From assembly GCA_038373865.1 (NCBI GenBank), contig JAXGGA010004701.1, positions 21,379 through 85,378 on the forward strand: DNA of 64,000 nucleotides. Direction: 5' to 3'. Below are positions 1-11,226 of the stretch, piece by piece. The notes under the pieces are model-generated. The model worked only from the letters and a program-made list of their open reading frames with translations, did not search any database and had not been told where the DNA came from. This stretch comes from Uloborus plumipes. Taxonomy: Eukaryota > Arthropoda > Arachnida > Araneae > Uloboridae. A program made the position numbers and the translations under genes. Within the stretch, counting starts at the first letter, position 1. Each line of letters begins with the position of its first letter.

Positions 1-429
1 GGTAGTTTTTCAGCCTGTAAAGGACATACATACAGACATTCATTTTTATATTTGAAGATATGTGACAAGTGTGATAAGCAATCGATGTTCTTTTGTAAAA
101 ATAAAAAATAAACTGTTTAACCAATATATTTTGAATTGTGGAAGTGAATTTTCATTTTCGTGAAAAAAAATGTGTTGTAACTTTTTAAGTCCTTCCAGAA
201 TTTAGAGTTAAATTTAAACATTAATTTATTCTTTATAAAATATTTTTACCACACTCATTTCTAGTTTGTTACGATTGGAGCATTTTATTTATTTCTACTT
301 CCTAGAAGAAAAATTGGTTAACTTGATCACTAATGATGCTATCAAATTGTTCTGTTATGCTAGAACATTTTTTTAAAGCCGACAGAAAAATCAAAGAAAT
401 TGTTACAGCTCAAATTATATTTTAATTTG
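1..429. other. AT-rich sequence, nothing identified
   Basis: Strongly AT-rich sequence with scattered homopolymer A and T runs. No open frame, inverted repeat or recognisable element end was found on either strand. Confidence 0.5.
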
Positions 430-865
430 CGTAATGAATATTGAACTCGCACTTCGATTCCGAATACACCCGACCGTGCACATGCCAATGCCCAGAGTAA
501 GGGACTCCTGTAGACGAGAGGACATTGACACTGGACATGCCCATGGATCTTTAGTGTGTCTACCAGGATGCTGCTTTATTCAACGAGGATTGTGTACAGT
601 CGATTGCGGGTGTTCAAACGCAACGAGTTGGGGAAGCGAAATGTGTTACATGAATTCAAAGAGATTAATTGCGTAATTCTACACTTATATTTAATAACCA
701 CTCAGAACGAGTTTCTACCCTCCAACTGCCGTAGAAGCAGAAGGCGCGATCATCAATGGGATTCAAGTCAAAGACTTTGATCACCAGCTTCACGCTCAGA
801 TAGAAACCCCATTCCGCATCATCGTGGTTGGGTTTTCTGCGAAGTTCGGTGAGCGAACTCGCTAA
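430..865 (+). other. GC-richer island with a coding-like frame
   Basis: Base composition rises clearly above the flanks between about 430 and 865. The most protein-like frame is 707-865 (about 52 codons to a TAA at 863), following a pyrimidine-poor CAG at 703-705 that could be a splice acceptor. Its translation is balanced in composition (for example VKDFDHQLHAQIETPF) but matches no family I recognise. A second frame at 434-676 is open but cysteine-rich and less convincing. It could be a host exon, a decayed gene fragment or part of an unrecognised transposon. Confidence 0.25.
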
Positions 866-1110
866 TCATACTATAGAAATGATCCTATGAAGTATGATCT
901 TAATTCGGTGATGTCAAGTTTTCCTAATTATATTAAAAGCAGAGGTATATCAAAGCGGTAGCTAAAACTTATGTTCCTAAATTTCATCTATTATACAGGG
1001 TGGCGCAAAAAGATGGGAACTTTTGAAAAAAGAAAAAAACAAGGAATAATTTCTTTTGATTTATTCAGGATGCCTAATGTACACTACAACATTGGAAATT
1101 TAAGAAACAT

Positions 1111-1450
1111 TCAAGTTTTGAAGATGTTATCGCGAAGATGATGTCCGTCTTGCCGGATGAATTCAGCAAGTCGATTTTGAAAATGCACTTGTCATGGCAC
1201 TTTGCACGGCTTCAACATTTTGTGGAGTCCGAGCACTTCGTGGTCGGCCAGAAGACGTTCTTTTTACCACTGAACCAGTTTGCTCAAAATTGTCAACCCA
1301 CGTTCGAATTGCATGTTTCGTTGGAATGCGAGCGCGAGGAGGAAGGTTGAAATGCCGTCTAAACTCGCGTAAAGCCTGAACCAAACTGTCACCATTTTTA
1401 TAATAAGCGCGCACGGCTACTACACGTTCTTGTACGTTCCACTGATCCAT
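1111..1450 (-). pseudogene. mariner-like transposase, catalytic core deleted
   Basis: Minus-strand frame from the ATG at 1450 (MDQWNVQERV...) encodes a helix-turn-helix domain of about 95 residues, with the pattern of mariner-family N-termini: a long helix, then FRRHFNLPP, then TWVDNFEQTGSV and the linker GRPRSARTP. The frame stops at 1163. In the next frame, the nucleotides up to the stop at 1111-1113 encode RQDGHHLRDNIFKT, which resembles the extreme C-terminus of such transposases. An internal deletion has therefore joined the N-terminal DNA-binding domain to the last residues and removed the DDE/D domain. Function as a transposase is lost. A DNA-binding repressor-like product is conceivable but speculative. 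Confidence 0.75.
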
Positions 1451-1501
1451 GTCCACTAAATCTCCAATGCTACTGTACAACTTGCCACCTTCCTCCCGTT
1501 T

Positions 1502-3109
1502 GCATTTAAGCATACCGTACTCGATTTTGGACATGCGAAAAGTTACGCGCCATCATTGGTCGATTGCGTGTCAATCAATCGCCTAACGCCGCCCATAGGT
1601 TCGGAAAGTACGGGAAGTGAAAGAAAAATATCAGAACAGAATGTAAACGTCGTGCTAGGAAAGGGGGGGGGGAGAGAATAGGCATTAACTGTCTTGACAT
1701 CATAAAATAAATAAACATTTAGAATTGTTAGAATCAAGCTAAAAAGTGTTCTATTCCCAAAACAAACATAAATAACTTCTATGCAAATTCATCCCAACAC
1801 ACGGAGTAGTGCCATCTATATGTAAACACGGAAAGCAATTTATGGAAATGCAATTTTCTTTTAAAACTTAAAACCAGTGATCCAAATGTATTGGATTACT
1901 ACTGTTCATGAATAATAGGAAAAATGAATATTCGCGCCCTTCTAAAACAGTTCTGAAAGTGCTGCAAAAATACTATACTTTATATTTTTACACATTTTTG
2001 ATATTTTTTACAAATAAGATAGTATCTTAGAAATTTATTTTTGAGTAAAAGGGGGAAAATATTAAATTTTTACTACACTGTTTGAGGTTTAGGGATAGAT
2101 ATTCTTTTATTATTACTCTTAATGCGATATGTGTACAATGTACATGTATTAGCATCTGTTTTATCAGTTCAAGAATTATTAATCATTAGACAGTTAAAAA
2201 CGTTCATATACATTTTCTTCAAACAGGAATTTCTATTAAACGTTTGTAGTGATTATCCGACTAATTATTAATGAAGAAAATATCCTGATTATTGGCCCTG
2301 ATGAAGTATCTCGTGGGGACAAGGTACATAAATTTTAAATGAAGAAATTAAATGATTTAGTCCCCTTAAAAACCACATTTTTTGGATATCGTTTAGCATG
2401 TCGTCTAATTGAAAAAAAAAAAATTATTGTCGAGTACTTAGTGCTACCTTAAAGTATGAAAATTTCCCCCCTGTCTTAATTTTCAGTTACATCAAACATT
2501 TATGGAGCAAAAAGAATGCAAGACAAGCAGAAGAACAAATTATGTGTTTATATACCCCAAAGTTGTTTACAGATAGCACTAACGATTTACCAGAATTTTT
2601 TTAGGAAACGAAACGAAATGGAATATTTATATCTATTAAATTCACAAGCTCGAAAGTAACATTAAATTCAACGGACTTACAGAAATCGACAGTAATAATT
2701 TCCAAATTTTTATTACCTTGTTAAAAGCTTTACTGATGTATAACAGCCCCTCCCTTTGCAAAATAATATATTTTATTAATTGATTCAATTATATTTTCCA
2801 ATATTTTAGCACCAATAACAAAAAGAAAGTATAACGTATACACAAAAAGATTTAATGCACATTAAAGTAGTCTAAATGCTAATAGTATAAAAATGCTTTT
2901 ACCATTTTCTACCACGAAATTATGTAATTTTTAAGTAAATATTCGTCTTTTATTTTTATGGAGACCTGTGCGAATTCATATAGGCTGTATCTCAGAATAG
3001 TATTGCCTTTGTTTTGGCGTCGAAAGGGGATCTATCGATAAGTTGATTCGACCAATGATAGCGAGAATCTTTTCGCATGTCCAAAATCGAGTACGGTATG
3101 CTTAAATGC
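1502..3109. mobile_element. 1608-bp TIR element, copy 1 (9-bp TSD)
   Basis: Begins GCATTTAAGCATACCGT and ends with its reverse complement. The terminal repeats are identical for about 41 bp and similar to about 64 bp. It is flanked by the direct duplication CTCCCGTTT at 1493-1501 and 3110-3118. It is almost identical over its whole length to 14592-16199 (opposite orientation); I noticed one base change and compensating length differences in a G run and an A run. No long open frame exists, so it looks non-autonomous. A 9-bp duplication suggests a Mutator-like (MULE) element, but long subterminal similarity is absent and the superfamily is not proven. The insertion lies just upstream of the host transposase ATG. 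Confidence 0.85.
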
Positions 3110-3183
3110 CTCCCGTTTCTCCGCCCCTCACAGTGCTGCCAACATCAAATCCAAAAGTTCCCATCTTTTTGCGCCACCCTGTA

Positions 3184-3592
3184 GTAAGTTAGTCATTTTA
3201 GCTTTGACAAAAATGTGTGTTCACAAATATGAGCACAGTAATTGTTATTTTCCTATAATAATTCTTTGTGCATAATTATCAACTTATATTATTATTATTA
3301 TTATACGTATTGTTATACCCTTGCCTCTCTAAAATTTCAAATGACGAACTTGGGCATAGCCATCTTGAAGATAGTTCAAGACGGTAATGACTTGAGGCGT
3401 ACTTTCCTTCTTTAATATAACCCTTGCATGGGGGCCGACAGAATTTTATGCAAAAGGTGCACCCATACAAAAAAAAAAGAAAAACGATTTTTTTTCAACA
3501 TAAAGGCACTATTTATTATTATTATTATTGTTATTGTTTTCATTCTTTTGTATTTCCTTTCTTTTTTTCATTTTGTTACATTTATTTATTTA
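3184..3592. other. Low-complexity spacer
   Basis: AT-rich spacer with short TTA/ATT microsatellites near 3288-3303 and 3512-3540 and an A-rich stretch near 3470. No gene seen. Confidence 0.5.
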
Positions 3593-4836
3593 CTAGCTGT
3601 GGGGCCCGGCGTTGCACGGGCTTTAAAGTAGTGATGAAAATTTAAATAAACTACTCGCCGTCAAGGCGGTATATAATGATATATAACCGTCAAGGCAGCT
3701 CGCCTTTAAAGTAGCGAGGAAAGTTTCAGCAAACTATTCGCCGCCAAGGCGGCTCGCCTTTGAAGTAGTAAGGAAAGTTAAAACAAATTACTCGCCGCCA
3801 AGGCGCCTCGCATTTAGAGGAGGGAGGAAAGTTTTAGCGAAACCAGTTTCAAAAAACTACTTCCAGATAAAGCGGCTCGCTAAAAAGCTTTCCCGCATCA
3901 AAAAGTCAATCGCATTATTTGCACATGCTTCATCAGGAATAAAAACAATGTCAAGTAGTACATATTTAACACTCTCCATAATAATAATAGATCGCAGCCA
4001 AAAAAAAAATCCCTGCTAAAAACATGAATTACAATTTAATTTGAAACACATTTTCAAAATGGTACCAGAAAAAAAATATAAGTCTAATGACTTATATTTT
4101 TTTTAGTAGGCAGGAATTCAAGTGAAACAAACACGGACGATCGCATTATTTGCCTTGTTGAAACGCCGTAAAATGAAATGCTTTTAAGAAACGAAATGAA
4201 GAAAAGGACACCAACAATGAATTTAAAAAATGTCGCCATAGCAACGCAATAAAACGTTAATAGTTTGATCAGGAAAGAGGTTTTCGAACTCAAAGTTCAA
4301 ACGCTTGTAACTTTTTTTCTAGTGGAGATAAAAGCTTGGTTCTTCGACTGTAAGTCGAATCAATTCCTGGGTTAAAAATATCGCTCTATCCAATGGCGTA
4401 AAAATCAAAACTTTGGAATAATTAGTTTATTTTTTACTGATGGTTTTAATGAACCAAGTATTGCAAGAAATCGGGTGAAGCCTTGCAAAAGGCAAGTTTA
4501 AAAATTGAATAACTCGTGCTGTGTTTAAGTTAGAGAATCGAAACAAACTGCATAGGACGGACAAACTTTTTCTGCTTCCAACGATATGTAACATTAATAT
4601 GTGCAAGTAATTTTTAACACCAGTATTCGGCGATTTATGTGAAAATTGCCTTGAATTCGAATAAAAAACGAATCGCTTATCGAATCTTTTCAAACTATAG
4701 CCTAAAGTCTTTCTGGATAAAGGGACTATTCAACACAAAAAGAATTTTTCAAATCGAACCAGTAGTTCCTGAGATTAGCGCGTTCAAACAAACAAACAAA
4801 CAAACAAACTCTACAGCTTTATATTATTAGTAAAGA
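3593..4836 (-). mobile_element. Non-autonomous Helitron
   Basis: Read on the minus strand it starts TCTTTACTAATAATATAAAG after an A and ends with a GC hairpin (stem GCCCG/CGGGC), eleven bases and CTAG before a T. That is the Helitron signature: 5' TC, 3' hairpin followed by CTRR, insertion between A and T, no target duplication. A CAAA tetranucleotide run sits close to the 5' end (4788-4808), as in many arthropod copies of this type. No Rep/helicase frame is present. A GC-rich tandem array fills the 3' part. Confidence 0.65.
3640..3860. repeat. Tandem array of a CGCC-CAAGGCG unit
   Basis: About three to four degenerate units of roughly 60 bp, each holding a GC hairpin of the form CGCCGCCAAGGCGGCTCGCC followed by an A-rich spacer (units near 3655, 3690, 3741 and 3795). 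The array lies within the Helitron just inside its 3' terminus. A related GC segment with CCAAGGCGGCTCG recurs at 47647. Confidence 0.6.
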
Positions 4837-5408
4837 TTTTATATCGAATTCTGAGATATAGTTTCATATTTGTAAAAATCGTTCAATTTCTCAAATTCAT
4901 CACAATATTTTTTTAAACTTTCCTTTGCTAAAAATGAATATAATTCTACTTAGTCACTATAAACTTTTTAAAAAATAATATTAAAGTAGTTTTAAATTTA
5001 TGTATTACTTAAAAAAATTATTTTGATTTTGTTTTCAAAGCCAGGGGGTCAAAGTGCTCCCTTTTGCATAGGCATAACAATATAGTGAAATATTTGGTAA
5101 TTTTTTTAAAGTGTTTAAAATTTGTACTTGTTCAATTAATTTTATTTGGTTTTCAAAAGCCAATGGGTGTAAAAATGCACCCCCTTGAAATGCTCTATCT
5201 AAAACGCCCCTATCTTAAAACGCCCTATCGTGACAGAAACATAAGATTAATTTTTGACTTTGCAGTTTAAGAATTTTTTAGTTGAATTATTTTATTGATT
5301 AAATCCACATAGTTATTTTTTAAAGAATTTTAATAGTTAAAAAAATATTAAATATCAAAATCTTGTTGAAAGCATTTCATAATTTTGCTCCCAACGGCTC
5401 ATTTTCAA
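4837..5408. other. AT-rich sequence, nothing identified
   Basis: No convincing frame. Two similar short segments (near 5040 and 5155, sharing an AGCCA-GGGTC/TGTA-AAA-TGC-CCC pattern) hint at an old internal duplication. Confidence 0.4.
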
Positions 5409-5412
5409 GAGG

Positions 5413-5680
5413 AAAATTTCTTTCCATTCATGAGGCACAAAACCTGTGATGGTCTAAGCCCCGTTTGCAAAAACATATAATATTATTAGAAATGTTTCTT
5501 TTCATTTGTGTACAAGGAATGGTGGTCAAAACCGTCTGTAACGTGAAATTTCTTTCCATTCACGTAGCACAAAACCTGTGATAAACCCCGTTTGCAAAAA
5601 CATATAATATTATTAGAAATGTTTCTTTTCATTTGTGCAAAAGTAATGATGGTCAAATCCGTCTGTAAGCACGTAAGTAT
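5413..5680. repeat. Tandem duplication, two 132-bp units
   Basis: The segment beginning AATTTCTTTCCATTCA at 5415 recurs at 5547, a period of 132 bp. Units share GCACAAAACCTGTGAT and a following stretch that is identical for about 55 bp. The second unit has a short deletion. Open frames across it are a by-product of the duplication. Confidence 0.8.
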
Positions 5681-7139
5681 AGTAATATTCATTGTCATAA
5701 CTATGAATTGAATTACAGTGTAGCTGTATAAATGTACGTAGAAATCAGGGGTTTGGTGTACTTGCAGACATCGGACCACCATATCAAACTCACGGTTGGG
5801 ATACATATATATAGAATCATTTAAAAGTTCTAAAAATATACTGGCAGACTAAATGATGATAATAAATTGTAATTCAGAAATTTTATTTTTTACTTCTTTT
5901 GTAGGCTCATTACATTTTGAAAAGTGATAAAATGATATTTTCATGCATTCTCTTACTTTAGAGCAATTATTATTATTTCTTTTTTTTTAGCTTTGAAGTT
6001 TGGTAGGTTTTTATAGTGCCTAAAGCTCATTAAATGATGTCTCACGGTCAAATAAAGGAGCTATTTCTTCAAACAAGTTCAAAAAAATGCTTTAGTAGCG
6101 TTTTGCGCTCAGATTTTGAGTTTAAATTGTTCAATTTTCGGAGCATCAATTTATAAATTATGACTAAGTAAAAATATGGTATGCGAGACATTAATAAGTT
6201 GACGAGTAGATGGCATCACATTACACTATTGTATTTTATTTTATCTCTTGTCTGTGTTCTTAAATTTTATTTGTCACCGTATGTGCCACAATAAACAATA
6301 CATCGACAAGCGAAAACAGAATTCTCTCCTTCTGGTGGGTCTACGGGGAGGGAGTTTTCAAACGATCTTGAATTGATGTACATGCATTAACGCACTATGA
6401 TTAGAAATAGTAATATTGTTGCGGTTTTACGAACCATTATTTTGAAAATCGGACAAAAAAGGGACATTTTGGCAGTGAGATTTTTTTTCCTCGTTTTTTT
6501 TATTAATGTGAAAGTAGATCATGAGAGGTGAATATTCTGAAGTTTTTGGCCTCCAAAAAAATTTTTGTTCGCTCGGTAAAAATTCTCTAATTTTGAGGTT
6601 TTGCAGCGCTTGTTTGGTAAAACGACTGAGAGACGCATTTCAGTGCGCTGTAGTTTTTTTTTACAGAAACACTATCTCAAGGTTATGTATACATTTATTG
6701 ATTGTACAATGTCTGGTTATGAGGATTCCACAGTTATTTGGGTTGGGGGCACTAATAGGGGGGTTGTTGCCTTCTTTATTCAAGCGGCCGCAAAGTATGG
6801 TTTTCAATAAATTTTCTCTCGACTTTAAACTGCGTTATTTCCCCTAAAAAGCAATTCCCCGAAAAATTTTTAACACATACTGAAATTTATACTATGAAGA
6901 GAATATGTGGCACAAAAATTGTTTTATATTTCATTGCTTTGAAGAGAAAAAGAGTTTGATATCTTTCAAATTTTCAAAATTTGTGGCTTTTTGATCGCAT
7001 TTAACTCAAAACAGTAACACTAGAAAAAAAGAAAAAAACTTTTATGGATTGTGGAACCTACAGATGCGTGCAGAATAACGTAAAAAAGAAAGAGCTATGG
7101 GGTCTCTTCTAGTCTTTAAGATTGTTTTTCTTTTTTTTT
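5681..7139. other. Unassigned AT-rich sequence
   Basis: No recognisable gene. A frame of about 108 codons at 6521-6847 is biased and matches no family known to me. Sequence around 6930-7000 resembles the arms of the foldback that follows (shared TTTGATCGCATTTAACTCAAAA), so part of this stretch is probably an older copy of the same repeat. Confidence 0.35.
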
Positions 7140-8090
7140 TTTGAAGCTCGTTTTAATGCTTTTTTCTCATAGTAAAATGTGTCCTTCAAGAAGGTCAGAT
7201 CTGCTGAAACTTTAAGTATATAGTAATGATGTATATAAAAATGCATAGAAAAAGAGAAAAAGACTAAAAACACTTAATTTCGCCCAAATTTTTCGAATTT
7301 TTAGTTCTTTTAATCGCAATTAACTCAAAAAATGATAAATCATTGCTGAGGGAACTATTGAATGCACATTTTACTAGCTTTGAAATATTGGAAAAAGTAA
7401 ATTCTGTGAAGAATCTTCAGAAGTATTCTAGTGGGAAGTCACAGTGACCTCCCGAAGAGTTTCATGTTCGAAAAATTTTGCTGACAATTTGGCAAATTTG
7501 GATACAGTATTGCAACACTGAGATTTTTAGTGACATATTTTTTACATGTGTGCTTGATCATATTTTGTATAAATTTAAGCTCGAGTGCCCATGAGTATCT
7601 TATACTGCTCAAGAAGATGTTCTTAATTTGCCAAAGGAATTTCCTAATTTTTCTGAATGATAAATGCAATCAAACCCACATGTAAACAATAAAAAAATAG
7701 AAAATTTCACTTTTGCAAGATTGTTTTCAAAGTTGCTGAATCTTCAGAAAAATTTTCGGAACAATATTTTTTTTCGGGAGGTCACAGTGACCTCTTTTGA
7801 CCTCCCATTGAGCAGCTTCCAAAAATACCTTACAGTATTTACTTTTTCCAATATTATCAATATATAAATTCTATAATCCCCTCAGTAACGATTTATCGTT
7901 TTTTGAGTTAATTGTAATAAAAATCTAAAAGTTATAAAATTTCAGACAAAATTAAGTGTTGTGAGTCTTTTTCTTTCTCTACACACCCATATATACATTA
8001 TTATTGTATCCTTTAAGTTTTAGCAGATCTGCCCTACTTACTGGACGCGCATTTTACTACAAGAAAACATTTCCAAATGAGTCACAATGT
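7140..8090. repeat. Imperfect foldback (long inverted repeat)
   Basis: The left arm, about 7150-7450, is repeated in inverted orientation at about 7785-8085. Matching landmarks are AGATCTGCTGAAACTTTAAG/CTTTAAGTTTTAGCAGATCT, the AACTCAAAAAATGATAAATC block and GGAAAAAGTAAAT. Both inner arm ends carry the palindrome GGTCACAGTGACC type motif next to CTCCCGAA (7438-7455 and 7776-7795). Arms are diverged and contain indels, so this is an old element. Confidence 0.65.
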
Positions 8091-8418
8091 TTTTTTTTTC
8101 TTTAAAACTAAAGAGACCCAAGGCCGCTTTCTTTTTTACGTTATTTTACGCATATACTTATGCAGATATCATACTCAGGTATCATGGCCACTCGGTGGCC
8201 CTGTTCTCCTTACTTATCAGGATTGCTGAGAAATACTTCCCTCTAACGTCGACAGATGGCCCTAGTAGCTTTGAAACACTTGATCGAGCTTTTTACTGGG
8301 AAATATCTCACAATTTTACCAGCAAGTCCATTGTACTATCTAACATGATGGGCGCCGACAAGTGGATATTCTGGCTTTTGATTTTTCTTTTTTTTTTTTT
8401 TTTTTCATGAAATAGTTC
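8091..8418 (+). other. Open frame of unknown nature
   Basis: A frame of about 107 codons (8087-8410) runs through a moderately GC-rich patch around 8180-8370 containing the palindrome GGCCACTCGGTGGCC. It ends in a poly-T run and resembles no known family. I do not call it a gene. Confidence 0.2.
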
Positions 8419-9373
8419 CAGTCGAACTATCTCGAACCTGCTCATCTAGAAAACCTCTGTGTGTCGAAACTTTTCAATTTCCCTGCTTTTACAGCATGAA
8501 TTTAACGTTTTCTCTCATGCTTATCTTGAATGATTTTTCCCGTAAACCTCTATATCTCGAATTTAGACGACTCTCATTTTTGATTCATCTCCAGCCACCT
8601 TTATCAATTTTATAACTTGGAGACAAAAATCATCTTCTGCACAATCATTCAAAGACTATGTTCGTACTTAAAGGTATGCATTAACTTTGCTTGATATCAT
8701 GTCATCACAATCAGCAAAACGTGGACTCACAATATGTCGTACAGTAAAATATTCAACAATATCAATGCAAAACAATATACAGTCGAACCCTTCTATAGCG
8801 AACCCGGGATATAGCGAACCCCCGATTATAGCGAACCTTTTCATTGGTCCAATCTAAAACTCGGTGTCAGTAATGTAACTTTGTACGCTTATAACGATCC
8901 ACAAAGCATGAAAAATCGGCTATGACGATCCTAAAAAAGGAGCGAAACCCAATCCTCACTTTGCAAGAAATTTTCCCTCTCAAAATCTATTGTCACCAGC
9001 GTTTCTGCTAATGAAAAAACATGAACGGTTGTAAGAAATTGCAAAAAGTAGAAAGAGAAACTGTGGACAGTTTTTTTGTGACTGAAAACATTGACAAAAT
9101 GAAGACATATGCAATTATGGTGTTCATCATTATAGAATATTACCGAATTCCAATTATTTTTTGGAAATTCGGATATAGCGAACCCCCGGTTATAACGATC
9201 ACTCAAGTCGGTCCGTTGAGGATTCGTTATAGCGGGGTTTGACTGTAGTAAGTATTTGACTTTGTTCCAATTGCTTATTTTTGTAAATTTTATCACAACC
9301 TCTGTATCTCGAAACCTCCGTATCTCGAATTTTTCTTCTGTCCCGCAAAATTCTAGATAGACAGGTTTGACTG
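8419..9373. mobile_element. pogo/Tigger-like MITE, outer of a nested pair
   Basis: Left end CAGTCGAACTATCTCGAACC (8419) and right end, read inward, CAGTCAAACCTGTCTATCTAG (from 9373) are imperfect terminal inverted repeats of pogo/Tigger type; TATCTCGAAACCTC motifs occur near both ends. TA follows on the right (9374-9375), and the left flank has decayed. No transposase remains. A second MITE at 8780-9245 interrupts it. Confidence 0.6.
8780..9245. mobile_element. pogo/Tigger-like MITE, inner of a nested pair
   Basis: Bounded by TA at 8778-8779 and 9246-9247. Termini are CAGTCGAACCCTTCTATAGC and, inverted, CAGTCAAACCCCGCTATAAC. ATAGCGAACCC-type motifs repeat just inside both ends (8796, 8811, 8828, 9173). 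Length 466 bp, no coding capacity; it presumably depended on a pogo-like transposase encoded elsewhere. Confidence 0.75.
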
Positions 9374-9375
9374 TA

Positions 9376-10384
9376 TTCCATTACTTAAAAAAAAATTAAA
9401 GAGTTATGCACATTGAAAAAAAAAAAAAAAAAAACGCATTGTAAACAAAAGACAAACTACAAAATCCATCACGAAAACACTTATCTCCTTTTTTTTTTAT
9501 CCATGTGTGTCAGTTGGGGGTGCAAGGAATGCACGTGAAGTCCTTATTTTTAAAAAATAAATTTAATTATTTAAACAAGGACAAATTGCAAGATAATTTT
9601 TGAAATCTACTAAATACATACATCATGCAAATATTCCAGGGCCGTAATTAGACCTTCGTTTCGGGGAGGGTTTTACCAAACCTATTTCTCGTTAAATCTA
9701 CAAAGTCAATAAAATTTGATTTCATGTTCTTTTTTCTGTTGATTTTTGTTACAATGGATGTTAAATCAACATGTAAAATGTAAACAACATGTGTCAACAT
9801 GTAAAATGTAAAAAACAAATCATCTTTTCAATAAAGAAAAAAAAACCTTTATAAATGAGTTAACTCAGATACGCTCATTCGAAGGAGTATTTTTGACATT
9901 TCTATCTTACGACACTTGTAATAAATGTTAAATGTTGAGTTTGGTACTTACAAATTTGAAGATTTTTTTTTTAGTGGTATTAAAAATTTGAAGGAAAAAG
10001 TGTATTGTTAAGAAATTATATTTGCAATAACTACAATAACAATAAATACTGCAGAAACAACACTTAATTTATACTTCAATTATTCAATAATGATAATTTC
10101 ATTTTTCAAATGCAGTTTCAAAGTAAATAAGAAAATCAAAATAAAATAGCAATAAGTTTTACAAATCATCATTTAAGGTTTAATTGAGCAAGAGATTCGT
10201 TTCTTGTAGCTTGCAATCATAGTTATGTCTTCATGTACTCGGTTTTAATTTTATAGACTATTCTGCCCATTATAAATGTTCTTTATTTTACAGATGGTGA
10301 GACATTATGAGCAGAGAACTAACACAACTAAGTTAGATGCCAAAATAATGGAAAATGCCGCTCTGTAAGTGAGACTGGATCAAT
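9376..10384. other. AT-rich sequence, nothing identified
   Basis: Contains poly-A runs (9418-9434), a small tandem repeat of ACATGTAAAATGTAAA around 9768-9812, and no credible coding frame. Confidence 0.45.
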
Positions 10385-10612
10385 AAGTGAGGCTGCGTAA
10401 ACGTGCCCTGGGTTAGGGGCACGTTTAAGCAGCCATTGATCTAAATATTGCTTTTTTTAACGCTTAAATACTCAAACAGGGCAAAAGTTGAATGCACAAA
10501 CTTCAGCTTTATTAACTGCTTCATAACATTATAACGTCTAAAATTTCCTAAATTGAAACGTAAAATTAGAAAAATCATTGAAAAAATTCCGCGTAAACGT
10601 GCCCCGGTCTAC
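10385..10612. repeat. Short element with CGTAAACGTGCCC motifs
   Basis: A strong hairpin occupies about 10391-10433: GGCTGCGTAAACGTGCCC pairs with GGGCACGTTTAAGCAGCC across a seven-base loop. The motif recurs at 10590-10606, followed by GGTCTACCCTAT, the same terminal string that closes the element at 45843-49548. Probably a degenerate non-autonomous transposon; ends are not resolved. Confidence 0.5.
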
Positions 10613-10739
10613 CCTATTTTGCACACATATTTCTAAAAAAGAAAAAGTCTGTATAATTAATGTGTGCATTTCAACCACATCCCCCTAAGATCAGCAGTGT
10701 CATACACTGCTATACGAAAAATGGCATCAGCATTTTGTT

Positions 10740-10860
10740 GGAAGACGCCTGGACGCAGGGACGGTCCAGTGGGAGGTCACTGCGCCCTCCCGAAAAGTTC
10801 CTTATTCGGATAGTTTTCATCAGACGGTTCAGCATAGTTGAAGTTATGTAATCGTGGAAT
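10740..10860. repeat. Dispersed repeat fragment (CCCTCCCGAAAAGTT type)
   Basis: GGGAGGTCACTGCGCCCTCC, CGAAAAGTT and TTATTCGGATAG resemble 27128-27200 (GGAGATCTATGCGACCCTTCC, AAAAACTT, TTATTCGGCAGA) and, more distantly, the inner arm ends of the foldback at 7440 and 7780. Family unknown. Confidence 0.5.
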
Positions 10861-11027
10861 TCCTTTTTTTCTGCTTTTATTTTTTCTTTCTTTTTTTTTT
10901 TTTTTCAATTCCTGTTATTAATTCACTCTTCCTATACATATCTTGTTCAAATTTTCAATCTTCGAAAAAAAAAAAAATTCTTTTCATCCACTCTAGTTCA
11001 AATACATTTTTTTTTTAATTTGTAGTG

Positions 11028-11226
11028 TGGGCAGACGCGGATTCAGAGGGGGGGGGGGTCATGACACCCTCCCTTAACCTACCAAATATAGCAAAAAATT
11101 GCCTTTTTGGGACTTATATTCCGAAAAATTGCCCCTTCCCATTTTCGCACAAAAATTGCACTTTGACCCCCCCCCCCTTTCCGAAAATGGCCCCTTCCTT
11201 AGCCAGGAGCAGGATCCGCCCTTGAG
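11028..11226. repeat. Short C/G-run repeat with inverted ends
   Basis: Starts near GCAGACGCGGATTCAGAGG followed by a run of G, contains a run of C at 11166-11177, and ends near CAGGATCCGCCCTTGAG; the two ends are weakly inverted (GCGGAT-C / GGATCCGC). The look is that of a degenerate hAT-type MITE, but no target duplication was found. Confidence 0.35.

Larger units (their letters stand above)
994..3183 (-). mobile_element. mariner-like element, internally deleted, with nested insertion
   Basis: Perfect 30-bp terminal inverted repeats (CAGGGTGGCGCAAAAAG...) lie at 996-1025 and 3152-3181, flanked by TA at 994-995 and 3182-3183, the target duplication of the Tc1/mariner superfamily. Without the 1608-bp insertion at 1502-3109 and its 9-bp duplication the element is only about 570 bp. 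It retains the start and the last codons of a transposase on the minus strand but no catalytic domain, so it is a deletion derivative that can only move if a related transposase is present. Confidence 0.85.

Noticed and set aside
430..780. Two-exon reading of the GC-richer island with an intron at 672-705
   Set aside because: The putative 34-bp intron is too short and joining it does not preserve the coding-like frame at 707-865.
1194..1379. Plus-strand frames opposite the mariner remnant
   Set aside because: Antisense readings of the transposase remnant on the minus strand.
2295..2330. Hammerhead-like CTGATGA in the 1608-bp element
   Set aside because: No GAAA partner with a plausible second stem was found.
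4105..4130. Partial match to the GGCAGGGATTCAAGTGAAAC MITE end
   Set aside because: Only about 25 bp are similar, with mismatches, and the interior does not match; not called as a MITE copy.
5486..5806. 106-codon minus frame
   Set aside because: It runs across the 132-bp tandem duplication and repeats the same peptide pieces; no family features.
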